Virus record (IMG/VR): IMGVR_UViG_3300029569_000027
Span: 1 to 38,971 of that record
Strand: one strand, 5' to 3'
Source of the DNA: a virus
DNA length: 38,971 nucleotides
Under the pieces are notes generated by a model that was not told where the DNA came from, searched no databases, and worked only from the letters and a program-made list of their open reading frames with translations. Shown one piece after another: positions 29,912 to 38,204 of the stretch (positions within the stretch are counted from its first letter, which is position 1; every line of letters starts with the position of its first letter). The translations under genes and the position numbers were made by a program.

Positions 29912-31509
29912 TGACGGCACCGGTATGGGATCCGCATGTCGAGTCTCGCCGGATGGATCAGGCGTACCTCGACGAGCAGAACGAATGGCGGGCGCCAGAG
30001 GCGTACGTGCGTTTCTGGTCGAAGAACATGGTCGAGGAAGGCGTCGAAGGGTCGTATCTCGGCTTGCAGCACGGAAAGAAGCGGAACAAGGTCGGCGCGC
30101 TCGCAATGACGTTGCCGCACGACACCCAGTTTCGGGACTTGTTGCTGAACAACCCCGACGGCGAAGACGCCATGATCCCGATCACCTCGGACACCACCGG
30201 CGCGAGATGGTCCGGGAAGGTCGACCGCGTGGCGCTGCTGCGCGACAAGGACGGCACCGAGACCATCGAGGTGTCGGCGCTGTGCGACTGGAACCATGTC
30301 GCAACGACATGCCTGTGGGCTTCTCCGGGCGGATCACTGTATGCGCAGTTGCCGCGCCACGACTTCAAGATAGGACCGACGGCGACAGTTGTTGCGTCGT
30401 ACCTGTCGACGAACATCGTCTACCGACAACAGCGCGGCGCAGTGTTCCCAATCGCCGTCGTTCCGGTCAATGCCGCGACGGATACCTCGAAGTGGTGCGG
30501 CGGTGCTGCACGCTTCGACATGGCGTCGCCATTCATCGACCGCTGGCTCGACGACGCGGGTCTTGTTCTGACGGCTGAGATGTTTCTTCCGGAGGAGGAT
30601 GAGCAGCCGGCGCCCGAGTACTTCTGGCTCGAGGTCCCGACGATCGTTCTTCGCATCAAGGACAAGTCTGGTGTCACCGGCCCCACCGGTACAGCGCTCG
30701 ACGGCTTGATTTCCTGGGTCGAGGACTTGCTCGAGGACGGCACCACTCCGGTGCGCTACCCGAACTTCGACGCCGAGTACGACTACGAGGGCGATCAGGC
30801 GTACGGCAAGGTCGGGCCACTGGGAACGAAAACGGCACTGCCGTGGGTGTGGTACTTCCAAGACGAATTTGACGGCATCGGCGAATCCGAGATCGCGATC
30901 CACAAACCCATGGCCTCCGACGTGTATGTCGGCGGCCGGTCTCCGTCGTACGTGAACGCTGCCATCGACATCGCCATCAAACAGATGCTCTCGTTCCTGG
31001 GAATGCTCATCGGCCTGCCGGGATTGGATGCGCTGTACCGCGGTCAGCTCGACGATGTGTTCTTCGCTTTCGACGTCGGTATCGACCGGGGTCGAGTGCA
31101 ACGCTCCGGCCCGTACCGGTGGCGCGATCACTTCGTCACCGGCTCCGAGAAAGCGTTCACCATCGATGGACAGATGGCGAAGCTACAAGGCCTGCACGAC
31201 ACCCGCGGCTACACCAGCCACAAAGTCACAGTGCACGACAATGCGCCGTATATCTACGGACTTCACATGGAGAACGGCGATCAGATCGGCTTCCAACTAG
31301 GTGACCTGATCTTCACCGACTACATCACCGAAGACCTGTTCACCGACAACCGGACTGTGGCGTCGACATGGACGCTCACCATCGGCGATGGCGCAGCGGA
31401 CGAAGACCCGACCGTCATGGGCTGGAATCGGCTCGGCCAACTCGCGCAGGTGATTTCGGTTCTCTCGAAGGACGTCGGCATGGAAGCCGACTTCTTCGGA
31501 CTGTTCTGA
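29911..31509 (+). CDS. Gp37-like minor tail (tip) protein
   Basis: 532 aa, TGATG overlap. N-terminal VRFWSKNMVEEGVEGSYLGL and W-rich beta part; C-terminal DHFVTGSEKAFTIDGQMAKL, DLIFTDYITEDLFTDNRTV and GWNRLGQLAQVISVLSKDVG. This is the pattern of the Rhodococcus phage ReqiPepy6 Gp37-like family, a tail-tip/baseplate protein equivalent to a Tal. Supports a Rhodococcus or related host. Confidence 0.82.
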   Translation: MTAPVWDPHVESRRMDQAYLDEQNEWRAPEAYVRFWSKNMVEEGVEGSYLGLQHGKKRNKVGALAMTLPHDTQFRDLLLNNPDGEDAMIPITSDTTGARWSGKVDRVALLRDKDGTETIEVSALCDWNHVATTCLWASPGGSLYAQLPRHDFKIGPTATVVASYLSTNIVYRQQRGAVFPIAVVPVNAATDTSKWCGGAARFDMASPFIDRWLDDAGLVLTAEMFLPEEDEQPAPEYFWLEVPTIVLRIKDKSGVTGPTGTALDGLISWVEDLLEDGTTPVRYPNFDAEYDYEGDQAYGKVGPLGTKTALPWVWYFQDEFDGIGESEIAIHKPMASDVYVGGRSPSYVNAAIDIAIKQMLSFLGMLIGLPGLDALYRGQLDDVFFAFDVGIDRGRVQRSGPYRWRDHFVTGSEKAFTIDGQMAKLQGLHDTRGYTSHKVTVHDNAPYIYGLHMENGDQIGFQLGDLIFTDYITEDLFTDNRTVASTWTLTIGDGAADEDPTVMGWNRLGQLAQVISVLSKDVGMEADFFGLF

Positions 31510-31528
31510 CAACTACCGGGAGGACCCT

Positions 31529-32581
31529 ATGTCGGACGTGACATTCACCGCGAAGGTGAAGATTACGCGGGAGATGGACACGCTCGGACTGCCTGTGACC
31601 ACCGCCGAGGTCGAGGTCGACGAATACGCGGCACTGCTTCCACTGCCTGCGGGACGAGAGGGTGACCAAGGACCGCGCGGGCGACCGCGCACTACCTGGG
31701 TCAAACGCGGAACGGTGACCAACGCAGCGGCACTCACACTTCTCGATCCAGCCGACCGAGATTTCGGACATTGGTGGCACAACCTTGCAACCAACGGAAT
31801 GGAAACATGGACTGAGATCGGCTGGGTTTCCTCACCTGGCGCGGTAGGGCCGCCTGGGCCTCCACCCGGTCCCTATTCCTTGTCTGCGGCAGGAACGGTG
31901 TCTGACCCCAAACTCTCGATTGCCGGGGCGCAGATCGCAGATGTGCCCGGCGGGCAGACACTGAAGGTCACCGTCCCGGCAGGCGAGAAGGGCGAGAAGG
32001 GGCCGATCGGCACCGCGGGACCAATCGTCGAGTCCGCCGACTACGACAACACTCTCGGACCCTCGAACGGCTCCCTGTTCGGATGGAATCGAGGAACCAA
32101 GAAGTACCGACCGTTGCCTTTTCCGAATGGGTTTGGCCCATGGCAGACGGCGCAGGCGGATATTCATGCCGACGAGACCGGCATCTCCGACGCCAAGCGC
32201 ACAATGGCGACACTCGAAATTCCACCACTGCCGTTTCCTTGGCAGCCCTTCGTCATGGGATCCTTCCGAGCCGTTGCCGGCGGCACCAGGTCGCAGAGCA
32301 ACGTCGTGGGATATGTGCGCATCAACAACGTCAACGGTCCAGCCTGCGCCATCGGAGTGAATCCCTGGTGGGAATCGATGGCCACCTCAGCGCTTGGCGG
32401 CGAGGTCAACATTCGACCGATGCTCAGCCCGAAGGTGACCTCGGGAACGTCGGACTTGATCATCCCCGCTGGCGAGCCGACGACGTTACTCCTGTCGATG
32501 GAGCGCTCGAAGATGGAAAACAACTGGTCGTGGTGGAGGTCGCATTGCTACCTCATCTGCTACGCCCTCCCAGTGATTTGA
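31529..32581 (+). CDS. Collagen-like tail tip/fibre protein, copy 1
   Basis: 350 aa, GGGAGG before ATG 31529. Layout: short N-terminal beta domain (about 1-45), collagen-like Gly-x-y runs (GDQGPRGRP, GPPGPPPGP, GEKGEKGPIG), a W-rich linking domain, then a C-terminal beta domain (PFPWQPFVMG to YALPVI). Shares its C-terminal organisation with the next gene. Probably a trimeric fibre that contacts the host envelope. Confidence 0.82.
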   Translation: MSDVTFTAKVKITREMDTLGLPVTTAEVEVDEYAALLPLPAGREGDQGPRGRPRTTWVKRGTVTNAAALTLLDPADRDFGHWWHNLATNGMETWTEIGWVSSPGAVGPPGPPPGPYSLSAAGTVSDPKLSIAGAQIADVPGGQTLKVTVPAGEKGEKGPIGTAGPIVESADYDNTLGPSNGSLFGWNRGTKKYRPLPFPNGFGPWQTAQADIHADETGISDAKRTMATLEIPPLPFPWQPFVMGSFRAVAGGTRSQSNVVGYVRINNVNGPACAIGVNPWWESMATSALGGEVNIRPMLSPKVTSGTSDLIIPAGEPTTLLLSMERSKMENNWSWWRSHCYLICYALPVI

Positions 32582-32590
32582 GGACTTCAA

Positions 32591-33640
32591 ATGGCAACTG
32601 TCGGTGAATATCTCACCAATGTGACAATGCGCGGAGTGGACGACGGCGTCGGCCTGGAAAACACCGTCAACAGCTTCCAGGTCACCCCGCGCGAAGGATT
32701 GCTCGAGCTTCGCGCCGGCAATCCTGGCGGTCCAGGCCCGGAAGGTCCGGCCGCCTACCCGTGGAAGTGGCGCGGCGACATCGTCGACCGCGCCGCACTG
32801 GACGCATTGCGTCCAACCCTGAACATCGCACACCGAGGCTTCGCCTACCGGCTCGTCTCCGAAAACTCGGTGATGTACTGGGACGGGGAGTCCTTCTACC
32901 CGTTTGTGAATGCCTTTGGCGCCGAGGGGCCGCAAGGTCCCGCGACGTCGATTTCAGTCGGAACGGTGACGACTCTCGCGCAGGGCGCATCCGCCACGGC
33001 AGAAGTGTCGGGCGCCGCACCGAATCAGGTTCTCAATCTGGGGATTCCTCGCGGCGGACCGGGGGTGAAGGGTGACCCTGGTGGTCCCGGCCCGATCCGG
33101 ACGGCGCCAGACTATGACGACACGGTCGCGCCGGTTCAGGACTCTGTACCGGCGTGGGATGCGGCGACGTCGAAGTGGCGACCTATGCCGTATCCGGCAT
33201 GGCGCGGCCCCTGGACGATCGGCGAATCAGCCTTTTCGGCTGCGTCCAACTCGTCGGCGGCATCGGTTACGGTGGCGACTATTTCAATTCCCGCACAACC
33301 TTTCGCGTGGCGGCCATTCATCACCGGTGGAGTGCAGGGTTACCCCAACGGCAGCGACGTCACTCAGCGAATCGATGCGGAGGTCCGCGTCGGTTCGGCA
33401 ACCGGACAGGTTGTGGCAGTCGGCCGCGGCATCGCATTGCGAATGTCCACCGAATGCAACATCCGGCCCTATTTCGGCACGGCATCGCAGACACCCGATT
33501 CCACTACCGGCGTCATCGCTGCTAATGCAACGACCACGTTCTACGTCGTACTCGTGCGCCAGGGCAGCACTTCGACGTGGAGCTACTTCAACAACCTGGC
33601 AGGCCTGAGCGTGTGGGCCATGCCGGTCTACGCACCGTAA
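32591..33640 (+). CDS. Collagen-like tail tip/fibre protein, copy 2
   Basis: 349 aa. Same layout as copy 1: N-terminal beta segment, Gly-rich repeats (GNPGGPGPEGP, GVKGDPGGPGP), then a DYDDT-x-P motif, W-x-x-x-T-x-K-W-R-P-x-P-Y-P, GPW, and a C-terminal domain from PFAWRPFITG to WAMPVYAP. The matching landmarks in copy 1 indicate an old tandem duplication with strong divergence, as expected for receptor-contact proteins. Confidence 0.82.
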   Translation: MATVGEYLTNVTMRGVDDGVGLENTVNSFQVTPREGLLELRAGNPGGPGPEGPAAYPWKWRGDIVDRAALDALRPTLNIAHRGFAYRLVSENSVMYWDGESFYPFVNAFGAEGPQGPATSISVGTVTTLAQGASATAEVSGAAPNQVLNLGIPRGGPGVKGDPGGPGPIRTAPDYDDTVAPVQDSVPAWDAATSKWRPMPYPAWRGPWTIGESAFSAASNSSAASVTVATISIPAQPFAWRPFITGGVQGYPNGSDVTQRIDAEVRVGSATGQVVAVGRGIALRMSTECNIRPYFGTASQTPDSTTGVIAANATTTFYVVLVRQGSTSTWSYFNNLAGLSVWAMPVYAP

Positions 33641-33650
33641 GGAGATTCAC

Positions 33651-34388
33651 GTGGCTCAATACAAGGCCGATGTCGATATCTACACCTCAAATGATTCAGG
33701 TCCGCGCAATACAGGCGCACTGAAGTGGATTATCTTCCACACCACCGAGAACAGTGGAAACACGACCGCGCAGGACGTAGCCCGATATCAGCAGAGCCCC
33801 TCTGCGGGTGGCTCGTACAACGTGCTGACCGACAAGTTCGGCACCTCGGTCCGATCGAACGATGACAACTATGTCCCCTGGGCGGCCGGCTCGAATGCCG
33901 CAAATATCGGCGGACTGCACATCTCGGTTGTCGGCCAAGCCGCACAGTCCCGAGAAGTGTGGCTTCGCGACTACGACAAGGCGCTGCGCAAGTCCGCAGA
34001 GGTCGTCGCGAAGTGGTCGAAGGACTACGGAATCCCACTCGTTCGGCGCTCGTCCGCCGACCTGAAGGCAGGCGTCAAGGGCATTGCAGGGCACAACGAG
34101 TGCTCACAAGCCTTCGGCGGCTCTGACCATTGGGACCCCGGAACCGGGTTTCCCTACGACGTAGTCATCGGCTACGCCCAAACAATTCTCAACCCCACCA
34201 ACCCGTCAACCCCAGGAGGCACCATGTCGTACGAACAGGACACCAACGCGCAGCTCACCGGATCCCCCGAACTGGGCAAGTACCCCGGCTGGCCGCAGCT
34301 CGGCAACCGCACCGTCGTCGATGCCCTCGGCGCCATCGGCGCCAAGCTGGGAATCGCCGGGTTCGTCGACAAGAAGGCGGGCAACTGA
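33651..34388 (+). CDS. Endolysin, N-acetylmuramoyl-L-alanine amidase
   Basis: 245 aa from GTG 33651 with TAAGGAG upstream. Amidase_2 (PGRP-like) domain at about 8-180 with zinc-site candidates H30 (WIIFHTTE), H148 (GIAGHNECS) and D162 (HWDPG). The last 50 residues (TGSPELGKYPGWPQLGNRTV and following) are a short C-terminal segment shared by actinophage lysins, probably wall binding. No signal peptide, so it needs a holin. Cuts the bond between muramic acid and the stem peptide. Confidence 0.92.
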   Translation: MAQYKADVDIYTSNDSGPRNTGALKWIIFHTTENSGNTTAQDVARYQQSPSAGGSYNVLTDKFGTSVRSNDDNYVPWAAGSNAANIGGLHISVVGQAAQSREVWLRDYDKALRKSAEVVAKWSKDYGIPLVRRSSADLKAGVKGIAGHNECSQAFGGSDHWDPGTGFPYDVVIGYAQTILNPTNPSTPGGTMSYEQDTNAQLTGSPELGKYPGWPQLGNRTVVDALGAIGAKLGIAGFVDKKAGN

Positions 34389-34681
34389 TGACCAACCCGA
34401 ATCTCGACATCCTCGGAAACATCCTCCGAGAGAAGGTCGCTGACCAACCGATCGTGAAGCGATATGCGAACACCGTCACATCGGCAGTGGGACTTCTCGT
34501 CGCCGTGGTGTGGACGCTGATCTCCGCCGGGGTCGATCTTCCCTCGCAGGTGACGACGGGAGTCCTTCTGCTCGTCAGCGTTTTCACAGTGGTGGGTATC
34601 AAACTCACTCCGAATGGCGTCACCGAGAAGCAGGTGGTCGAGATCGAAGAGTACGTCGGCCGACACCGCTCGGATAGCTGA
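34388..34681 (+). CDS. Two-pass membrane protein, holin candidate
   Basis: 97 aa, TGATG overlap with the endolysin. Membrane segments at about 30-47 and 53-72 separated by a short loop, with a charged C-terminal tail (EIEEYVGRHRSDS). Size, topology and position directly after the endolysin fit a class II-like holin. Confidence 0.75.
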   Translation: MTNPNLDILGNILREKVADQPIVKRYANTVTSAVGLLVAVVWTLISAGVDLPSQVTTGVLLLVSVFTVVGIKLTPNGVTEKQVVEIEEYVGRHRSDS

Positions 34682-34682
34682 C

Positions 34683-35087
34683 ATGCCGCGCCCTGTCTTC
34701 GCAGCGATCGCTGAGCGGTCGCTGCGTACAGGTGCGTACGCGGTGGTTACGGTGTCCGGAATCGCTTCGATCCTCTGGACGCCGCGGACCATTGCCGACG
34801 TGCTCGGAGCGGGCACAGCCACAGTGTGGGGAGTATTCCTGCTCCTGGGTGGCGCGCTCTGTATGTTCGCATCGGTCACCGAGCGTTACTTGATTGAGCA
34901 CCCGGCAATCCTGCTCGTAGTGGCCGGATTGTGCCTCTATCTCGTCGCGCTGTGGGAGATAACCCTCGACGGTGAGCTATCGCGCCTGACTCAGACGGCC
35001 GTCATTACGGCGTACGCACTGCACCTTCTCGCCAGGCATGTGCAGTTGCGCAGACTAGCGGGGGCTCTGACACCGAAGGGCGGGTAA
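34683..35087 (+). CDS. Four-pass membrane protein, second holin candidate
   Basis: 134 aa. Hydrophobic segments at about 16-32, 44-64, 73-92 and 103-118; basic C-terminus (RHVQLRRLAG). It follows the first holin candidate. Actinophages often have two adjacent membrane genes, either two holins or holin and antiholin; the sequence does not tell which. Confidence 0.7.
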   Translation: MPRPVFAAIAERSLRTGAYAVVTVSGIASILWTPRTIADVLGAGTATVWGVFLLLGGALCMFASVTERYLIEHPAILLVVAGLCLYLVALWEITLDGELSRLTQTAVITAYALHLLARHVQLRRLAGALTPKGG

Positions 35088-35420
35088 ATGTTTGGCTTCA
35101 CCGCCACGGAAATAGCCCTTCTTGTAACAGCTTTCGGTGGTGGAACCACACTCCAAGCCGCACTTGCCGCGCTCAAGGCTCGGCGTCTGGGGGCGCGGTC
35201 ACGCGAAGAGACTCAAAACACTGCCGTTGTTGCCGAGCTTGCCCGCATACGTGAGAGCGAAAACGAGGCCTGGCAGCGTGCCGACGACATGGAAGACCGC
35301 TATGACCGAATGACATCGAGTCGCAACGCGTGGCGTGAGCGCTCCCACAAACAGGACATCTACCACGCCCGTCACTGTCGCACCGAGACGGACGAATACC
35401 CTGCCGCCCCGGCTGAATAG
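35088..35420 (+). CDS. Membrane-anchored coiled-coil lysis protein
   Basis: 110 aa. One N-terminal hydrophobic segment (about 6-28) followed by a charged coiled coil (RLGARSREETQNTAVVAELA, RADDMEDRYDRM). The topology recalls an inner-membrane spanin or small lysis regulator. In mycolic-acid hosts LysB, not spanins, is the usual envelope opener, and no LysB is seen, so a role at this step is a guess. Confidence 0.55.
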   Translation: MFGFTATEIALLVTAFGGGTTLQAALAALKARRLGARSREETQNTAVVAELARIRESENEAWQRADDMEDRYDRMTSSRNAWRERSHKQDIYHARHCRTETDEYPAAPAE

Positions 35421-35429
35421 GAGTAATCG

Positions 35430-36992
35430 ATGGCCACATTGCAGCCTGCCAAGTACGGCAAGGTGGTAGGGCGACTACTGGCAGTCGTCGCAGACGGACC
35501 CGACGAGGACGAGTATCCAATCTCGGGCGGATTCCCCGATGCCGTACCCGTGCAAGGCACGGTGACGTTCACGCCACGCGCGACGCAGATCCTCGTACCC
35601 TTGGCGACGCCCACACCGGTGACCGCTTTCCCGACTCCGATCACAGTTCAGTTGGACCAGAACGGATTTCTGACTCACAACGGCAAGAAGGGCGTGTTCC
35701 TTCTCTGCCCCTCAGAGACCACGAATCCACCGGCATTCACCTACTCGGTGAGCTACAACCTCACCCTCGATGGCACGGTTGTCAGCTCGACGAAGTTCGA
35801 CCTCGAGATGGTCGAATATGTCCCTGGTCCAAACCCGGCCGATCCAGACGCCGGATCCACTGCCGTCGACCTGACCCTCGTCACGCCGGTCTACCCGACA
35901 CCGGGAACGCCGGTCGTACGCGGACCCAAAGGCGACAGCTGGCTGGACGTCCGGCTCTCCAACGACGGTCTCGCGCTGGTGTTCCAACTACAGACCGAGA
36001 CTGCCATCGTCGACGACGTCGTCACGATCCCAGCGCTCGCAGACCTCAATGCAGCAGTTGGTGCGTCGGAAGCCGCGCGCGACGCCGCTGGAGGATTCGC
36101 AGATGTCGCTTCGGGCCACGCTTCCGACGCCGAGGACTTCAAAGATGCAGCGGACGCTTCGGCTGATGCTGCAGCACTGTCCGCGGCAGCGGCTCACGAC
36201 TCGGAAGTAGCGGCACTCGGTCACGAAGGACAGGCCGAATACTGGGCAGGCCAAGCCGAAGACGCAGTGGCCGGGGGAGTGCCCAACGCTACGACCACCA
36301 CCAAAGGGAAGCTCAAACTCGCGGGCGATCTCGGCGGCACCGCAGACCTGCCAACCGTTCCAGGCTTGGCAGACAAGTCGAGTGTCGGTCACACGCACGC
36401 GATCGCAGACGTCTCCGGACTTACCGGGGCGCTCTCGGGCAAGTCTCCGACGAGTCATACACATGTCGCAGCGGACATCTCAGATTCGACGACGGTCGGA
36501 CGAAACGTCATCAAGGCCACTGATGCCGCTGCAGCGCGCACGGCCATCGGGGCAGGCACCTCAAGCCTGACAATCGGAACGACCGGGTCCACTGCGGCTG
36601 CGGGCAACGATTCACGTCTCGCGGATACCCGGACGCCGACGGCCGGGACGTCTCCGTATGACATCACGTACCTGGCGCAGTCTGGCATCCGTACGACAGG
36701 CCTCGGCGACGTGCCCGCGGGAATCAAATTGCGACGCGCGGTCACGTTCTCGGAAGTCCTCTTCCACTGCGAGACCGCTGATGCCTCAGGAAACCTTGTG
36801 GTCGAGATCCGGAAAAACGGTGCCACGGTTACAGGATCATCGACCACGATTGCTGCAGCAAATCAAGTTGCCGGCGGTACGTCTACCGGCACATGGGCAT
36901 TCGCGGCTGGAGACTTCCTGACCATCTTCGTCACTGGCGTCGGAACCACACCAGGCAAGGGCGTGACCGCCGAGTTGAAGGGGCTTGCATAA
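35430..36992 (+). CDS. Tail fibre protein
   Basis: 520 aa, AGGAG before ATG 35430. N-terminal beta domain (1-150), GPKGDSWLDVRLSNDG linker, an Ala-rich coiled coil (about 205-275: AALSAAAAHDSEVAALGHEG), then phage tail repeats (GHTHAIADVSGLTGALSGKS, SHTHVAADIS) and a C-terminal beta domain (VVEIRKNGATVTGSS). Typical trimeric side fibre, but it stands after the lysis genes. Coupled by TAATG to the next gene. Confidence 0.8.
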   Translation: MATLQPAKYGKVVGRLLAVVADGPDEDEYPISGGFPDAVPVQGTVTFTPRATQILVPLATPTPVTAFPTPITVQLDQNGFLTHNGKKGVFLLCPSETTNPPAFTYSVSYNLTLDGTVVSSTKFDLEMVEYVPGPNPADPDAGSTAVDLTLVTPVYPTPGTPVVRGPKGDSWLDVRLSNDGLALVFQLQTETAIVDDVVTIPALADLNAAVGASEAARDAAGGFADVASGHASDAEDFKDAADASADAAALSAAAAHDSEVAALGHEGQAEYWAGQAEDAVAGGVPNATTTTKGKLKLAGDLGGTADLPTVPGLADKSSVGHTHAIADVSGLTGALSGKSPTSHTHVAADISDSTTVGRNVIKATDAAAARTAIGAGTSSLTIGTTGSTAAAGNDSRLADTRTPTAGTSPYDITYLAQSGIRTTGLGDVPAGIKLRRAVTFSEVLFHCETADASGNLVVEIRKNGATVTGSSTTIAAANQVAGGTSTGTWAFAAGDFLTIFVTGVGTTPGKGVTAELKGLA

Positions 36993-37411
36993 TGCCTCAC
37001 ATATTCGTGCGCGCCGGTAGTCGCTTCAGTCAAGTTGGGATGACCAAGAATGGTGATCAGCAGTTGTCGTCTGGCAGCACATGGACGGCGATCACTGCGT
37101 GGACCGCGGACGCGAGCTCGACTGTCGTCGGCAATGCCCTTCAGGTCAAGGGTTCCGGTACTGCCACGATCGAGGTCGGTTCCGCGTGGACGGTTCTCGG
37201 AACGGCGAACAAGGACTGGCGCGTGCTCAAGAACGGCGTCGTCGTGTGGACGAAGGGTTCGACGACCGGTCAGACGTTCTCGCATTCGTTCTCGCTCACC
37301 GTCGCCGACGGAGACTTTCTCACGTGCGAGGGGTGGAACAACTCCGGTGTCGCCGACAACCGAACCGTCGCATCGGGCACCGGAACGTACCTGCGCGTTA
37401 TCCCTGCGTGA
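36992..37411 (+). CDS. Fibre-associated beta protein
   Basis: 139 aa from ATG 36992, overlapping the fibre stop. Ser/Thr/Gly-rich beta-sandwich style sequence (TWTAITAWTADASSTVVGNA, WRVLKNGVVVWTKGSTTGQ), with a pattern (WRVLKNG, then DGDFLTCEGW) like the C-terminal domain of the fibre upstream. A receptor-binding tip or fibre accessory protein is likely. Followed at once by a terminator. Confidence 0.7.
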   Translation: MPHIFVRAGSRFSQVGMTKNGDQQLSSGSTWTAITAWTADASSTVVGNALQVKGSGTATIEVGSAWTVLGTANKDWRVLKNGVVVWTKGSTTGQTFSHSFSLTVADGDFLTCEGWNNSGVADNRTVASGTGTYLRVIPA

Positions 37412-37422
37412 TTGAACACAAC

Positions 37423-37456
37423 AAAGCCCCCCAGCCATTGCGGCTGGGGGGCTTTT
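37423..37456. terminator. Strong bidirectional terminator
   Basis: AAAGCCCCCCAGCC (37423-37436), ATTGC loop, GGCTGGGGGGCTTT (37442-37455) and a further T. A 14-bp GC stem with a U-tract on the plus strand and an A-run on the other side, so it works in both directions. It ends the late rightward operon and the leftward cargo operon. Confidence 0.92.
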
Positions 37457-37460
37457 GTCG

Positions 37461-37736
37461 TTACGGCAGTTCTCGCGGCTCGAACTGTCCATGCACCCCG
37501 GACGGTCGACCTTCGAGGTAGTCCCGGTTCTGTCCGTCCGCCCGGTCTGCGATCACCTTCGCGGCTGCCTGGTCAGATGCTCGCCGCTTGGCGGCCAGCC
37601 CGTAGGCTGCGCCTGCGCCGACGAGAATCCAGACGAGAGCGCCTATCCAGAGGGTGGATATGAGGCATCCGAACAATCCGATGGCACTCACTCCGAGTGC
37701 TGCCCAGTACAGCCATCCAGTGATTCGATTACGCAT
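37461..37736 (-). CDS. Two-pass membrane protein (cargo)
   Basis: 91 aa. Membrane segments at about 7-28 and 30-50, then a basic, Ala-rich soluble tail (KRRASDQAAAKVIADRADGQ). GAGG lies 6 nt before the ATG. Its start overlaps the gene upstream by 8 bp. Leftward, against all late genes, so it may be expressed in the lysogen. No recognised family. Confidence 0.7.
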   Translation of the reverse strand: MRNRITGWLYWAALGVSAIGLFGCLISTLWIGALVWILVGAGAAYGLAAKRRASDQAAAKVIADRADGQNRDYLEGRPSGVHGQFEPRELP

Positions 37737-37875
37737 GTCGGAACCTCAACCGGTTCTGAGCCTGGTAGGCCACTATTCCGCCCCAAACGATCCAGAGCGG
37801 CCACGGGGCCGAGAGAATCGTCAGGACGGCAGCGCTGCTGATCGTCGCAACGATGTCGTAGTTCCGTTGAAGCAT
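37729..37875 (-). CDS. Small membrane protein (cargo)
   Basis: 48 aa from ATG 37873-37875, with AAGGAGG (complement of 37881-37887) 5 nt upstream. One long hydrophobic stretch (about 9-37: IVATISSAAVLTILSAPWPL and following) and a basic tail (QNRLRFRHA). Cotranslated with the 91-aa gene. Function unknown. Confidence 0.65.
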   Translation of the reverse strand: MLQRNYDIVATISSAAVLTILSAPWPLWIVWGGIVAYQAQNRLRFRHA

Positions 37876-37920
37876 TGGTGCCTCCTTGCTGTGTTGACTT
37901 CTATGATGGACCCTTGAGGT

Positions 37921-37951
37921 GGGACCGGGGTGACTCCTTCACCCCGGTCCC
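37921..37951 (-). terminator. Hairpin between leftward cargo genes
   Basis: GGGACCGGGGTGA (37921-37933) and TCACCCCGGTCCC (37939-37951) form a perfect 13-bp stem with a CTCCT loop. There is no U-tract on the minus strand. It lies just after the 39-aa gene, so it may reduce expression of the next two genes. Confidence 0.55.
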
Positions 37952-37959
37952 GTCTCAGG

Positions 37960-38079
37960 TCAGCGTTTCCGCTTCCGGTGTTTGCCTCGCTTCCTCGTTC
38001 CCCGATTCTGGATTGCCATCCAGATGTTCGTGATCAGTGTTGCAATCCCGACGATCAGGGCGATTCGGCTTTCGGTCAT
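37960..38079 (-). CDS. Small basic single-pass peptide (cargo)
   Basis: 39 aa from ATG 38077-38079 with a near-perfect AGGAGGTGA upstream. Hydrophobic N-terminal half (RIALIVGIATLITNIWMAI) and a strongly basic tail (GTRKRGKHRKRKR). First gene of the leftward operon and directly downstream of the minus promoter at 38111-38139. The tail could contact lipids or nucleic acid. Unknown role. Confidence 0.65.
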   Translation of the reverse strand: MTESRIALIVGIATLITNIWMAIQNRGTRKRGKHRKRKR

Positions 38080-38110
38080 TCACTCACCTCCTCTCTGCTG
38101 TTGTTCCACA

Positions 38111-38139
38111 ACTGTAGCACCCTTAAGGATGGATGACAA
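38111..38139 (-). promoter_or_regulatory. Leftward promoter of the cargo operon
   Basis: On the minus strand TTGTCA (complement of 38134-38139), 17-nt spacer, TACAGT (complement of 38111-38116). The operator copy 38114-38131 fills the spacer and reaches into the -10, so a bound regulator would block it. Confidence 0.6.
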
Positions 38140-38201
38140 GTCATGAAAGTTGTTTGTTTCCGGATCCGGAGAGACTTCTCGGACATCTTTAAGGGTGCTA
38201 C
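38114..38201. promoter_or_regulatory. Paired inverted 18-bp operator
   Basis: GTAGCACCCTTAAGGATG (38114-38131) and CATCTTTAAGGGTGCTAC (38184-38201) are inverted copies with 17/18 identity, 70 bp apart start to start. Each occupies the same place in the -35/-10 spacer of one of two divergent promoters. Between them lies a CCGGATCCGG palindrome (38160-38169). A shared regulator, probably the HTH protein at 38232, is inferred. Confidence 0.65.
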
Positions 38202-38204
38202 TAT
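38176..38204 (+). promoter_or_regulatory. Rightward promoter of the HTH gene
   Basis: TTCTCG (38176-38181, weak -35), 17-nt spacer, TACTAT (38199-38204). The operator copy 38184-38201 overlaps the spacer and the start of the -10, mirroring the leftward promoter exactly. Confidence 0.5.
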
